Part shown: positions 1 to 8,595 of the stretch, in pieces | Layout: each line of letters begins with the position of its first letter | Position numbering within the stretch: the stretch's first letter is position 1 | NCBI GenBank assembly: GCA_900552565.1 | Contig: USAK01000008.1 | Location: 1-60,906, forward strand | Direction of reading: 5' to 3' | Source of the DNA: an uncultured Selenomonas sp. | Lineage (GTDB): Bacteria; Bacillota; Negativicutes; Selenomonadales; Selenomonadaceae | DNA length: 60,906 nt | Position numbers and translations under genes: made by a program | The notes under the pieces: generated by a model | Told to the model about the DNA's origin: nothing | Database searches by the model: none | The model's input: only the letters and a program-made list of their open reading frames with translations

Positions 1-56
1 TGAAAAGACTCGTAACATCGATGTGAGCCATGATACCGATGTTACGAGTCTTTTCA
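1..56. repeat. 20-bp perfect inverted repeat at the window edge (probable fold-back artefact)
   Basis: Bases 1-20 are the exact reverse complement of bases 37-56, separated by 16 bases. The right arm is fusA coding sequence (codons for EKTRNIG). The left arm replaces the expected P-loop codons. The turn-round point contains a natural CATCGATG palindrome. There is no run of T expected of a terminator. Confidence 0.8.
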
Positions 57-76
57 AGGGAATACTCTCTTGCCAC
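1..76 (-). CDS. fusA: Elongation factor G, 5' end only (partial)
   Basis: EF-G is the GTPase that translocates the ribosome. Only the first codons are in the window. From a GTG at 76 the minus strand reads VAREYSLEKTRNIGIMAHID, which is the standard EF-G N-terminus just before the P-loop. A Shine-Dalgarno AAGGAG lies about 10 nt upstream. The gene follows rpsG by 54 nt, the usual str-operon order. After codon 20 (GAT, 17-19) the expected AGKTTT P-loop is missing and the frame reads VTSLF instead. Those bases are the reverse complement of codons further upstream in the same gene, so bases 1 to about 16 are probably an assembly or amplification fold-back and not a real fusA sequence. Confidence 0.85.
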   Translation of the reverse strand, partial: MAREYSLEKTRNIGIMAHIDVTSLF

Positions 77-130
77 TTTCTTTGTTCTCCTTCTCTATAT
101 CCTTCTATTATAATGGAAGAATAATGCGTA

Positions 131-652
<522 letters not shown>

Positions 653-655
653 TCA

Positions 656-1039
656 TTATTTCTTCTTCGCTTTCGCTTTCTTCGCACCGTACTTAGAACG
701 ACCCTGGCCGCGATCCTGCACACCGGCAGTATCGAGCGAGCCGCGGATGATGTGGTAACGAACACCTGGCAGGTCCTTGACACGACCGCCGCGAATCAGA
801 ACAACGCTATGCTCCTGAAGATTATGACCAATGCCTGGGATGTATGCGGTAACCTCGATGCTGTTCGTCAAACGAACACGGGCAACCTTACGCAGAGCCG
901 AGTTCGGCTTTTTCGGCGTAGACGTGTAAACACGCGTGCAAACACCACGTTTCTGCGGGCAATTCTTGAGTGCTGGTGCTTTGGACTTCTCCTGCATGCT
1001 CTTTCTGCTCTTACGAACTAACTGATTGATAGTAGGCAT
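656..1039 (-). CDS. rpsL: 30S ribosomal protein S12
   Basis: S12 sits at the decoding centre and controls accuracy. The 127-residue product begins [13 protein letters not shown] and contains the conserved [11 protein letters not shown] and [17 protein letters not shown] segments. The lysine in TPKKPNSA is the wild-type state at the classical streptomycin-resistance site. The ATG at 1039 is preceded by a GGAGGT Shine-Dalgarno; an upstream in-frame start would add seven unrelated residues. It is the second gene of the operon, between the L7Ae-like gene and rpsG. Confidence 0.98.
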   Translation of the reverse strand: MPTINQLVRKSRKSMQEKSKAPALKNCPQKRGVCTRVYTSTPKKPNSALRKVARVRLTNSIEVTAYIPGIGHNLQEHSVVLIRGGRVKDLPGVRYHIIRGSLDTAGVQDRGQGRSKYGAKKAKAKKK

Positions 1040-1109
1040 ACATGCACCTCCTTCCTTCATATTGAGAATTTATTATTTATTAAACCCCCGAAGCAAAGCT
1101 CCTGAGTTT

Positions 1110-1367
1110 TTAACAAATAGGCTGTTTGAGGACTGCCGCGGCTGCTGCGCCGACCTCGATGCCACAAGCGTGGCCGAGGTCTGCCATCGTCGCTGCATGT
1201 TCTACGGGAACGCTGTGTTCCTCGCAGAGCTTCATGAGCGGCTCCGTGACCCGCACATCGGCGTCATCCGCAAGGAAGACGTTTTCTGCATCGCCACGTT
1301 TCACAGCTTTGGAAACCTGCTTGATACCCATCACCCGATTGGCACTTTTCAGTGCATCCAGTGTCAT
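1110..1367 (-). CDS. L7Ae/YbxF-like ribosomal protein
   Basis: This small protein of 85 residues belongs to the L7Ae/L30e/S12e/Gadd45 family. Bacterial members such as Bacillus YbxF bind kink-turn RNA and are encoded just before rpsL, as here. Visible family features are the N-terminal helix followed by GIKQVSKAVKRGDAENVFLADDAD and the C-terminal HACGIEVGAAAAAVL. I chose the ATG at 1367 because AGGAGA lies 9 nt upstream; a GTG at 1376 overlaps that ribosome site. It is the first gene after the strong promoter at 1421-1449. Confidence 0.9.
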   Translation of the reverse strand: MTLDALKSANRVMGIKQVSKAVKRGDAENVFLADDADVRVTEPLMKLCEEHSVPVEHAATMADLGHACGIEVGAAAAAVLKQPIC

Positions 1368-1420
1368 TGCTTTCACTCTCCTGTATCACTAAATCGTGCG
1401 CTTAAATCAGGCACTCCTAT

Positions 1421-1449
1421 AATATAACACCCTCCAAAACCCTTGTCAA
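1421..1449 (-). promoter_or_regulatory. SigmaA-type promoter of the str operon
   Basis: On the minus strand TTGACA (1444-1449) is followed after exactly 17 nt by TATATT (1421-1426). This is a near-consensus promoter about 55 nt upstream of the L7Ae-like gene, so the leader is short. AT-rich sequence with a further TATAAT lies upstream (about 1500) and could hold a second promoter. Confidence 0.75.
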
Positions 1450-1552
1450 CACTTATTTTATAAAGATTTGTGTGTACACGTTGTCTAGCGTGTCTTTTTT
1501 ATATTATAACACAAAAACAGGTCTTTTTGTCTATTTTACAAGGACAGCTTAT

Positions 1553-1599
1553 AAAAAAGATTACAAAAAGCAGGAGCCTGTTCTAGCGCAGGCTCCTGC
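1553..1599 (-). terminator. Rho-independent terminator after tkt
   Basis: A perfect 11-bp GC-rich stem (arms 1570-1580 and 1589-1599, loop 8) is followed on the minus strand by TTTTTG and a second T run. It lies 28 nt after the tkt stop codon. Confidence 0.9.
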
Positions 1600-1627
1600 A
1601 GTATACAAGTTCCCTCACGGGAATTTT

Positions 1628-3634
1628 TTATTCGTTGTTGGCAGCGATGACCTTCATCGCAACTTCTGCAACATGCTCTTTCGTGAAGCCGAACTTCTTA
1701 AAGAGCTGAGCAGCCGGTGCCGAAGCGCCGAAGCTTTCCATGCAGACCGTCGCACCGTCGAGGCCGACATAGCGGCCCCAGCCAAAGCTCGAAAGCGCTT
1801 CGACAGCGACGCGGGCGCGGACTTTCTTCGGCAGGACGCTCTCTTTATAAGCAGCATCCTGTTTCTCAAAGAGGTCCATGCACGGCATCGAGACAACGCG
1901 GACATCGAGGCCGCTCTTGCCGAGTTCCTTCTGGGCTTCGATCGCCAGCGAGACCTCAGAGCCCGTAGCAATGAGGATGCCGTCCATGTTCTCAGCATCG
2001 TGTGCTTCCGAAACGACATACGCACCCTTGAGGGCTTCCTTCGAGGAACCCGGCAGCTGCGGCAGGGCTTGGCGCGTGAGTACGAGGGCCGTCGGAGTCT
2101 TCGTGGCCGTAGCGGCGAGGTACCAGCCGGCAGCCGTCTCCGTGGCATCAGCTGGACGGAAGACGTTGATGTTCGGCAGCGAACGCAGCATGGCGAGCTG
2201 TTCAATCGGCTCATGCGTCGGGCCGTCTTCGCCGACGCCGATGCTGTCATGCGTGAAGACATACGTCACAGGGATACCCATGAGAGCAGCGAGACGGATC
2301 ATCGGTTTTGCGTAGTCGCTGAAGACGAAGAACGTAGCGACATAAGCACGCAAGCCGCCGTGAAGCGTCAGGCCGTTGGCGATAGCGGCCATCGCAAGCT
2401 CGCGGACGCCGAAATGCAGATTGCGGCCGGCATAATTCGTCTTGCAGAAGTCGCCCTCGCCTTCCATATGCGTCTTGTTGGACGGTGCGAGGTCGGCGCT
2501 GCCGCCGATGAGGTTCGGCATGATGTCCTTGAGGCGGTTGATCATCTTGCCCGACAGGTTGCGCGTTGCCACGGCCTTGTCCTCATAAGCCCAGAACTCA
2601 TCATTATGGTAGAGGGCCTCGGCGTTGACAGCCGTGTGGTATTTCTCCCAGCGTGCCTTGTCCTCCGGGAACTTCTCGCAGTACTCAGTGAACATCTTGT
2701 TCCAAGCTTCCTCTGCAGCCTCGCCCTTCTTCGCGAGCTCTGCATAGTGGTCATAGACATCCTGCGGGATATTGAAGGATTTATCCGGTTCCGGCCAGCC
2801 GAGGTTCTCCTTGAGAGCCTTGACATTCTCTTCGCCGAGCGGCTCGCCGTGAGCGCTGGCCTTACCCTGTTTTGCCGGGCAGCCGTAGCCAATCAGCGTC
2901 TTGACCGTAATGAAGGACGGATGCTCCTTGTCGGCCTTTGCTTCTTCAATGGCTTTGCCGATGGCCTCGAGGTCGTTGCCGTCCTCAACCGTGATGGTCT
3001 GGAAGCCGAACGCACGCATGCGGGCCTGAACATTTTCCGTGAAGGCGATATCCGTGCTGCCCTCGATGGAAATCTTATTGGAATCGTAGAGAATGATAAG
3101 CTTCGACAGGCCGAGCGTGCCAGCGAGCGAGAACGCCTCGGAGGAAATGCCCTCCATCATGCAGCCGTCGCCGCCGAGTGCGAACGTGTAGTGGTCGACG
3201 ACCGGATAGCCCGGACGGTTGAACATCGAAGCGAGATGTGCCTCAGCCATGGCCATGCCGACAGCCATGCCCATGCCGGCGCCGAGCGGGCCCGTCGTGG
3301 CTTCAACACCGACCGTGTGGCCGTACTCCGGATGGCCCGGCGTCAGCGAGCCGTCCTGACGGAACTGTTTCATGTCGTCCATCGTCAGGCCGTAGCCATA
3401 GAAATGGAGCAGCGAGTAAAGAAGCGTCGAACCATGGCCGCCGGACAGGATGAAGCGGTCGCGGTTGGCCCATTTCGGGTCCTTCGCATTATGGTTCATG
3501 TGGTTGGCCCAGAGCTCATAAGCCATCGGTGCGCTGCCGAGCGGCAGGCCCGGATGACCGGATTTTGCTTTCTGGATAGCATCCGCAGCCAGTACGCGGA
3601 TTGCATTTACGCATTTTGTGTCGATGTTGCTCAA
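1628..3634 (-). CDS. tkt: Transketolase
   Basis: Transketolase moves two-carbon ketol units between sugar phosphates in the non-oxidative pentose phosphate pathway, using thiamine diphosphate and Mg2+. The 668-residue protein has the full three-domain length. Visible motifs are SGHPGLPLG (about 25-33), the ThDP/metal motif GGDGCMMEG at about 154-162 with the later DSN, and the pyrimidine-domain HDSIGVGEDGPTHEP. The start MSNIDTK has a GGAGAGAT ribosome site. It is monocistronic, with its own terminator and a 136-nt gap to the upstream aroH gene. Confidence 0.97.
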   Translation of the reverse strand: MSNIDTKCVNAIRVLAADAIQKAKSGHPGLPLGSAPMAYELWANHMNHNAKDPKWANRDRFILSGGHGSTLLYSLLHFYGYGLTMDDMKQFRQDGSLTPGHPEYGHTVGVEATTGPLGAGMGMAVGMAMAEAHLASMFNRPGYPVVDHYTFALGGDGCMMEGISSEAFSLAGTLGLSKLIILYDSNKISIEGSTDIAFTENVQARMRAFGFQTITVEDGNDLEAIGKAIEEAKADKEHPSFITVKTLIGYGCPAKQGKASAHGEPLGEENVKALKENLGWPEPDKSFNIPQDVYDHYAELAKKGEAAEEAWNKMFTEYCEKFPEDKARWEKYHTAVNAEALYHNDEFWAYEDKAVATRNLSGKMINRLKDIMPNLIGGSADLAPSNKTHMEGEGDFCKTNYAGRNLHFGVRELAMAAIANGLTLHGGLRAYVATFFVFSDYAKPMIRLAALMGIPVTYVFTHDSIGVGEDGPTHEPIEQLAMLRSLPNINVFRPADATETAAGWYLAATATKTPTALVLTRQALPQLPGSSKEALKGAYVVSEAHDAENMDGILIATGSEVSLAIEAQKELGKSGLDVRVVSMPCMDLFEKQDAAYKESVLPKKVRARVAVEALSSFGWGRYVGLDGATVCMESFGASAPAAQLFKKFGFTKEHVAEVAMKVIAANNE

Positions 3635-3770
3635 AATGTATCTCTCCTTACCATTTGATTCTGAAAATTCCTAACTGAATCCTCTCACAAACTATATTCT
3701 ACAAGATTTTGCGGAAAATGTACAGAGGTGTATACATATTTTCTATGACCTGATAACAATCCCATATAAT

Positions 3771-4133
3771 TCAGGCAATATCCGGACGCAGCGCCGCGGC
3801 GCGTCCCATATAGATATGATGGATTTCTTTCTGCGGTTTCTGCGTGTCTGCGAGCACAAGCACGCGGATACATTTTTCAAGGCTGCCTTCAATCGCGCAC
3901 TGACGCGCGTCAAACAGCGGTACAAGGTCAAAACCAGCCAAACGGCGCACGCCCGCCGTCGGGAAACAGGCCGTGAGGTCCTCCGTCATCGAAAAGATCA
4001 CCGCCCCAATGTCCTCCGGCTGCAGTTCATTGCGCGTCAGCAGGGCCTGCATCATCGACTGTGCTGCCTGCCAGATTTCTTCCTTATCGTTGTGCTCCAC
4101 CGTGATGGCGCCGCGTATGCCTCTCATACCCAT
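3771..4133 (-). CDS. aroH: Chorismate mutase, AroH type
   Basis: AroH converts chorismate to prephenate, the branch to Phe and Tyr. The 120-residue product matches the monofunctional, trimeric Bacillus AroH fold in length and order: MRGIRGAITVEHND at the N-terminus, LQPEDIGAVIFSMTEDLTACFPTAGVR in the middle (with the family's characteristic Arg) and HIYMGRAAALRPDI at the end. I chose the ATG at 4133, 7 nt after a GGAAG ribosome site; an in-frame start 27 nt upstream is less well placed. No other aromatic-pathway gene lies next to it. Confidence 0.9.
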   Translation of the reverse strand: MGMRGIRGAITVEHNDKEEIWQAAQSMMQALLTRNELQPEDIGAVIFSMTEDLTACFPTAGVRRLAGFDLVPLFDARQCAIEGSLEKCIRVLVLADTQKPQKEIHHIYMGRAAALRPDIA

Positions 4134-4240
4134 GATTTCTCTTCCTTCCCTATTCCTCAAATTCCTTCAAGAATGTTTCTTCATATACATTCACGTTTTC
4201 TTGTTCACTTGACATTCTATCATGTCGCAGGAAAACGCGC

Positions 4241-4280
4241 CATAAAAAATAAAAGACCTGCCGCCATTTGCAGCAGGTCT
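4241..4280 (-). terminator. Terminator after the ABC-F/UbiB-like operon
   Basis: 8-bp stem AGACCTGC/GCAGGTCT (4254-4261 and 4273-4280), followed on the minus strand by TTTATTTTTTATGG. It begins about 25 nt after the UbiB-like stop. Confidence 0.8.
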
Positions 4281-4304
4281 TCCCTGACCATTTTCCTATC
4301 ACAG

Positions 4305-5906
4305 CTATACGCCCTTATGAATTTCCCAGATGATGCGGATGCTCAGGAAAAAGGCAATGAGATACCCGACAAACCCGAGCAACGGGATTTCCATGATTTT
4401 CGGCGTCATATTCGTCGTGCAGATAGTGCTTGAACCTAAGAGCAGGGCCGCGCAGAGCACCGCGAGGATGATTTTGTTGATCATCTTGTCGAGGCGGTTC
4501 AGCGGTTCTTCCGAGCCCGTGAGGTCGAGGTTGACCTTCGTCTGGCCGCTCATCGTCATCTTGAGGATGTCCGAAATCTGCTCCGGCAGCTGGGCCGACT
4601 TGCGCATGAGGATGAGCCCCTCGCGTTTGACTTTGTCCATTTCATCGCGCCAGCTGAAGTTCTTCTTGAAGTCGAGCGACAGGCTCTTAGCGAAGATCTC
4701 GACAAAGCTGACTTTCGGACAGCAGAGCCGCATGACGCCCTCGATGGTCAGCACGCCGCGCGCGAACATCGAGAGCCCCTGCGGACAGGCGATGTGGTGA
4801 ACGCGCAGGATGTTCATGATCTGGCGCGTCAGCACGCCCATCTGCAGAGAATTGAAGTCAAGCGAGCTGTACTGTGCCATCATCGCGTCAATATCCTGAT
4901 AGAGCGCCGTATGGTTGATGCGGCCATGCACGACGCCCAAAGAGAGCACGGCGGCCTTCATCTCGAACGTATCGTGGTTCGCGAGAGCCAGCACGGCCTT
5001 GCGGATGGCAATGCGGTCACGGCTTGAGAGACGGCCCATCATGCCGAGGTCGAGCCAGATGATGCGGCCGTTGCGTATCCAGATGTTGCCGGGATGCGGG
5101 TCCGCATGGAAGTAGCCGTCCTCGATAATCTGTTTGACGTAGTTCTCGCCGAGATGACGGCCGAGCAGATTGATATCGTAGCCGTTCTCACGCAGGCGGT
5201 CAAAATCATCGATGCGGATGCCGTCGATGAATTCGAGCACAAGGATGTGCTGTGTCGAGAGCTGCCGGTAGACCTTTGGGCAGCCGACATAGTCGACATC
5301 GCGGTTGAGATGCGCGAACTCCTCGATATGGTCCGCCTCCATGAGGAAGTCCATTTCCTGCTTGGCAATGGTCCACATCTCGTCGAGCACCATATTGAAA
5401 TCGAGCACATCCTGCGAGTGGCTGATGATTTTCAGCAGCGTCGCCGCGCGCTTTAACAGCACGATGTCCTTGCTCATGATTTCATAGATGCCCGGCCGCT
5501 GTACCTTGACGACGACCTTCTCGCCCGTTGTCAGCACGGCGCGGTGCACCTGCGCGATGCTCGCCGATCCCAGGGCCTCTTCGTCGATAAACGAAAAAAT
5601 CTGGTTCCAACGGCGGCTGTACTCGCGCTCGATGACCTCCAGGATGATGTGGAACGGCAGCGGCTTAGCGCCCGTCTGCAGCTTCATGAGCTCATCGCAG
5701 TACTCCGGCGGCAGAAAGTCCGGACGCATGCTCATGATCTGGCCGAGCTTGACAAAGGTCGGCCCGAGGTCTTCGAGCACCTGGCGCAGCTTGACCGGCG
5801 TCATGCCGCGCACGACCTCTCGCTTTCGAAGCACGCCAATCATTTCGCGCAGGCGCGCGGTCGCACCTGCATCATCTATCGCATTCTGCAAGAATTTATC
5901 GAGCAT
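4305..5906 (-). CDS. ABC1/UbiB/AarF-family atypical kinase
   Basis: UbiB-like proteins are protein-kinase-like membrane ATPases linked to quinone or lipid handling. The 533-residue protein shows the invariant KLGQ motif (residues 53-56) in PTFVKLGQIMSMRPDFLP, the alanine-rich loop GSASIAQVHRA, the VVVKVQRPG lysine, the catalytic-loop-like GYFHADPHPGNIW and the metal-binding LDLGMMG. Two predicted membrane helices close the C-terminus (about 480-530). It starts 14 nt after the ABC-F stop, so the two are co-transcribed. Anaerobic Firmicutes often carry this family without a ubiquinone pathway, so I give no gene symbol and claim no exact substrate. Confidence 0.9.
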   Translation of the reverse strand: MLDKFLQNAIDDAGATARLREMIGVLRKREVVRGMTPVKLRQVLEDLGPTFVKLGQIMSMRPDFLPPEYCDELMKLQTGAKPLPFHIILEVIEREYSRRWNQIFSFIDEEALGSASIAQVHRAVLTTGEKVVVKVQRPGIYEIMSKDIVLLKRAATLLKIISHSQDVLDFNMVLDEMWTIAKQEMDFLMEADHIEEFAHLNRDVDYVGCPKVYRQLSTQHILVLEFIDGIRIDDFDRLRENGYDINLLGRHLGENYVKQIIEDGYFHADPHPGNIWIRNGRIIWLDLGMMGRLSSRDRIAIRKAVLALANHDTFEMKAAVLSLGVVHGRINHTALYQDIDAMMAQYSSLDFNSLQMGVLTRQIMNILRVHHIACPQGLSMFARGVLTIEGVMRLCCPKVSFVEIFAKSLSLDFKKNFSWRDEMDKVKREGLILMRKSAQLPEQISDILKMTMSGQTKVNLDLTGSEEPLNRLDKMINKIILAVLCAALLLGSSTICTTNMTPKIMEIPLLGFVGYLIAFFLSIRIIWEIHKGV

Positions 5907-5920
5907 GGTCTATCATGTCC

Positions 5921-7540
5921 TTATTTCTTATACTTCTCCTGAAGCTGCTGGCGGACCGTCTCGTTGGCGAGGAAGTCATCGTACGTCGAGAGGCGGTCAA
6001 CGACGCCGTCCGGCGTGATATCAATGATGCGGTTCGCAATGGTCTGCACGAACTGATGGTCGTGCGAGGCGAAGAGAGCCGTGCCTTTGAAGGCAATCAG
6101 GCCGTTGTTGAGGGCCGTGATGGACTCGAGGTCGAGATGGTTCGTCGGCTCATCGAGCAGCAGCACATTGGCGCCGGAAAGCATCATGCGCGAGAGCATG
6201 CAGCGCACGCGCTCGCCGCCGGAGAGGACCGAAGCCTTTTTCTGGCTCTCCTCCCCGGAAAACAGCATACGACCGAGGAAGCCGCGCACGAACGTCTCGT
6301 CCGGGTCTTTCGAATACTGGCGCAGCCAATCGACAAGGTTGAGGTCCACGCCGTCAAAATACGCGGAGTTGTCGGACGGCAGATAAGCCTGCGTCGTCGT
6401 CACGCCCCATTTGAACGTGCCCTCGTCCGGCTGTTCCTCGCCCATGAGGATCTTGAAAAGCATCGTCTTGCCGAGCGTGTTCGGGCCGACAAAGGCGACT
6501 TTATCGCCGCGTTTCAGCGTGAAGCTGACATTGTTGAGGACTTTTTCACCGTCGACGGACTTTGAGATGCCATCAACCTGCAGCAGCTGGTCGCCGGCTT
6601 CGCGGTCCGGCGTGAAGGCAATGTACGGATAACGGCGCGAAGACGGCTTGATGTCCTCGACCTTGATTTTGTCGAGCAGCTTCTTGCGGCTCGTGGCCTG
6701 CTTCGACTTTGCGGCGTTCGCAGCAAAGCGCGCAATGAAGTTCTGCAGTTCCTTGATTTTCTCCTCAGCCTTCTTATTCTGCTCCTTCTGCAGCTGCAGG
6801 GCGAGCTGGCTTGACTGATACCAGAAATCGTAGTTGCCGGCGTAGAGCTTGATTTCGCCGAAGTCGACATCGCAGATGTACGTGCAGACCTGATTGAGGA
6901 AGTGGCGGTCATGCGAGACGACGATGACCGTGTTCGGGAAGTTCGCGAGGAATTCCTCGAGCCAGTTGATGGACTCAACATCGAGATGGTTCGTCGGCTC
7001 GTCGAGCAGCAGGATGTCCGGGCTGCCGAACAGGGCCTGTGCGAGCAGCACGCGGACTTTTTCCTTCGCCGTGAGGTCGGCCATCTTCATCGTGTGCTCG
7101 CTTTCCGGAATGCCGAGGCCGTTTAACAGGCGGGCGGCCTCAGACTCGGCATCCCAGCCGTTGAGCTCGGCAAATTCGGCCTCAAGCTCCGACGCGCGCA
7201 TGCCGTCTTCTTCCGAGAAATCCGGCTTGGCGTAAAGCGCGTCCTTCTCGTCCATGATTTCCACGAGGCGCTTGTGGCCCATGATGACCGTGCGCAGCAC
7301 TTCGTAATCATCGTAGGCATAGTGGTCCTGCTGCAGCACGGCCAGGCGTTCGCCCGGCGTGATTTCAATGGTGCCGCCCGTCGGCTCAATGTCGCCTGCC
7401 AGCAGCTTTAAAAACGTCGACTTGCCGGCGCCGTTGGCACCGATGATGCCATAGCAGTTGCCCGGCGTGAACTTGAGGTTGACGTCCTTGTAAAGAACGC
7501 GCTTGCCAAACTGGAGGCTGACATTATTGACTGTAATCAT
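5921..7540 (-). CDS. ABC-F family ATPase, YbiT-like
   Basis: ABC-F proteins are soluble twin-ATPase proteins that act on the ribosome (translation factors or antibiotic protection). The 539-residue protein has two nucleotide-binding domains: Walker A GANGAGKS at about 34-41 and GPNTLGKT in the second half; both Walker B sites read LLLDEPTNHLD. The linker is basic and helical. The first signature motif is degenerate (DLTAKEKVRVLLAQALF instead of LSGGQ) while the second is intact (VLSGGERVR), a pattern I recall for YbiT. There are no membrane segments. It is first in a two-gene unit with the UbiB-like gene. Confidence 0.9.
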   Translation of the reverse strand: MITVNNVSLQFGKRVLYKDVNLKFTPGNCYGIIGANGAGKSTFLKLLAGDIEPTGGTIEITPGERLAVLQQDHYAYDDYEVLRTVIMGHKRLVEIMDEKDALYAKPDFSEEDGMRASELEAEFAELNGWDAESEAARLLNGLGIPESEHTMKMADLTAKEKVRVLLAQALFGSPDILLLDEPTNHLDVESINWLEEFLANFPNTVIVVSHDRHFLNQVCTYICDVDFGEIKLYAGNYDFWYQSSQLALQLQKEQNKKAEEKIKELQNFIARFAANAAKSKQATSRKKLLDKIKVEDIKPSSRRYPYIAFTPDREAGDQLLQVDGISKSVDGEKVLNNVSFTLKRGDKVAFVGPNTLGKTMLFKILMGEEQPDEGTFKWGVTTTQAYLPSDNSAYFDGVDLNLVDWLRQYSKDPDETFVRGFLGRMLFSGEESQKKASVLSGGERVRCMLSRMMLSGANVLLLDEPTNHLDLESITALNNGLIAFKGTALFASHDHQFVQTIANRIIDITPDGVVDRLSTYDDFLANETVRQQLQEKYKK

Positions 7541-7627
7541 CGAGTGATTTCATCCCTTTCAAAGCGAGTTTATCTTCTATCTCTATTTCATGGATGCCGC
7601 AGAGGCATCCTCAGATTTCTATTTTTA

Positions 7628-8518
7628 TTATTCGGTCAGCATGGCGCGGAACATCGAGAGAATGCTCTGGCCGTACGTGTAGCCGGGCACAGCCCAGCGG
7701 CCGTTGAGGTCTTCCCACGTGCCGAGCGTACGCGTGCCGTAGGAATCACGCACGAGCTGATAGCGCGGGTCGACGACCGGCTCGCTCGGCTCACGCGTCG
7801 AAGAATACGCGAGCAGATGCTGGATATGCGCGCGCACTCCCATCTGGGCCGTCGGGAAGAACGCGCCCTTGACGCCGCCGCCTGTCGTGCCGAGTCCGCA
7901 GAAGTTATTCTGCTCTGGGATGACATCGCCGCCGTAGCGGAAGAATCCCGTTTCTTTAAGAGCCTGGGCAAAAGCGACATCCGGACGAATGCCCTCGCGC
8001 GCACCTTCCTGATAATAGTAGGAAACGAGCTGCTGCGGCGTAACCGTGATGTCAGGATTCGGGTTGTTGCTCAAAAGGTAGCGCACGCACTGTTCCTGAC
8101 TGGCGAGCGGCGTGCCGATGATGGAATCATCGTAGGCCGAGACCGTGGCCGGCACCGAGAGCTGCGTCATCGACTGCTCTGCCTGTCCCGACGGATAAAG
8201 GATATTGTGGATGCGCGACTGGAAATCGCTGCCGCCCGAAAGTTCCTTCTCAGCGGTCGGATGCAGCTGGTCCTCACCGCGCAGGTCCTCACGAATGTTG
8301 AGCTTAGGCTCCGTCTGACGCGCCCGTACGCGCGACGCTTTCTGTGTCTTGCTTGTCTCGCTGACGACATCCGGTACAGCTACAGTAACTTCCGCACTCG
8401 CCTGCGGCGCCTTATGGACACGCTTTGCTTCCGTGACCGTCGGTGCGTAAAACAGGAACGAACCAAGTACGACACCCGTTAACAGATATTTTCCATAAGA
8501 ATTCCAATGCTTTGACAC
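7628..8518 (-). CDS. Exported N-acetylglucosaminidase (peptidoglycan hydrolase)
   Basis: This is a glucosaminidase-domain protein (GH73-like) that cleaves the glycan strands of peptidoglycan. The N-terminus carries a membrane anchor or signal (about residues 9-30). A low-complexity linker follows, and the catalytic domain fills the last 170 residues, with the catalytic-Glu region FAQALKETGFF, NNFCGLGTTGGG and a C-terminal WAVPGYTYGQSI. I chose a GTG start at 8518, because AAGGAG lies 11 nt upstream; longer in-frame starts give a non-signal N-terminus. The unusual upstream extension has no ribosome site. It is transcribed toward the ABC-F gene, 87 nt away. Confidence 0.85.
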   Translation of the reverse strand: MSKHWNSYGKYLLTGVVLGSFLFYAPTVTEAKRVHKAPQASAEVTVAVPDVVSETSKTQKASRVRARQTEPKLNIREDLRGEDQLHPTAEKELSGGSDFQSRIHNILYPSGQAEQSMTQLSVPATVSAYDDSIIGTPLASQEQCVRYLLSNNPNPDITVTPQQLVSYYYQEGAREGIRPDVAFAQALKETGFFRYGGDVIPEQNNFCGLGTTGGGVKGAFFPTAQMGVRAHIQHLLAYSSTREPSEPVVDPRYQLVRDSYGTRTLGTWEDLNGRWAVPGYTYGQSILSMFRAMLTE

Positions 8519-8595
8519 GAATAGAAACACTCCTTCGTAAATACGTGAATACGAATGACACGAACCTTCCAAATAAATAAATCTACACAGATACG

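Noticed and set aside
1..56. Terminator or attenuator between rpsG and fusA
   Set aside because: The repeat lies inside the fusA coding start, has no T run and replaces the conserved P-loop; an artefact explains it.
1472..3658. Open frame of 728 codons on the plus strand
   Set aside because: It is antisense to transketolase; the minus frame has all enzyme motifs, a ribosome site and a terminator, and the plus frame has an Arg-rich composition typical of an antisense GC-rich frame.
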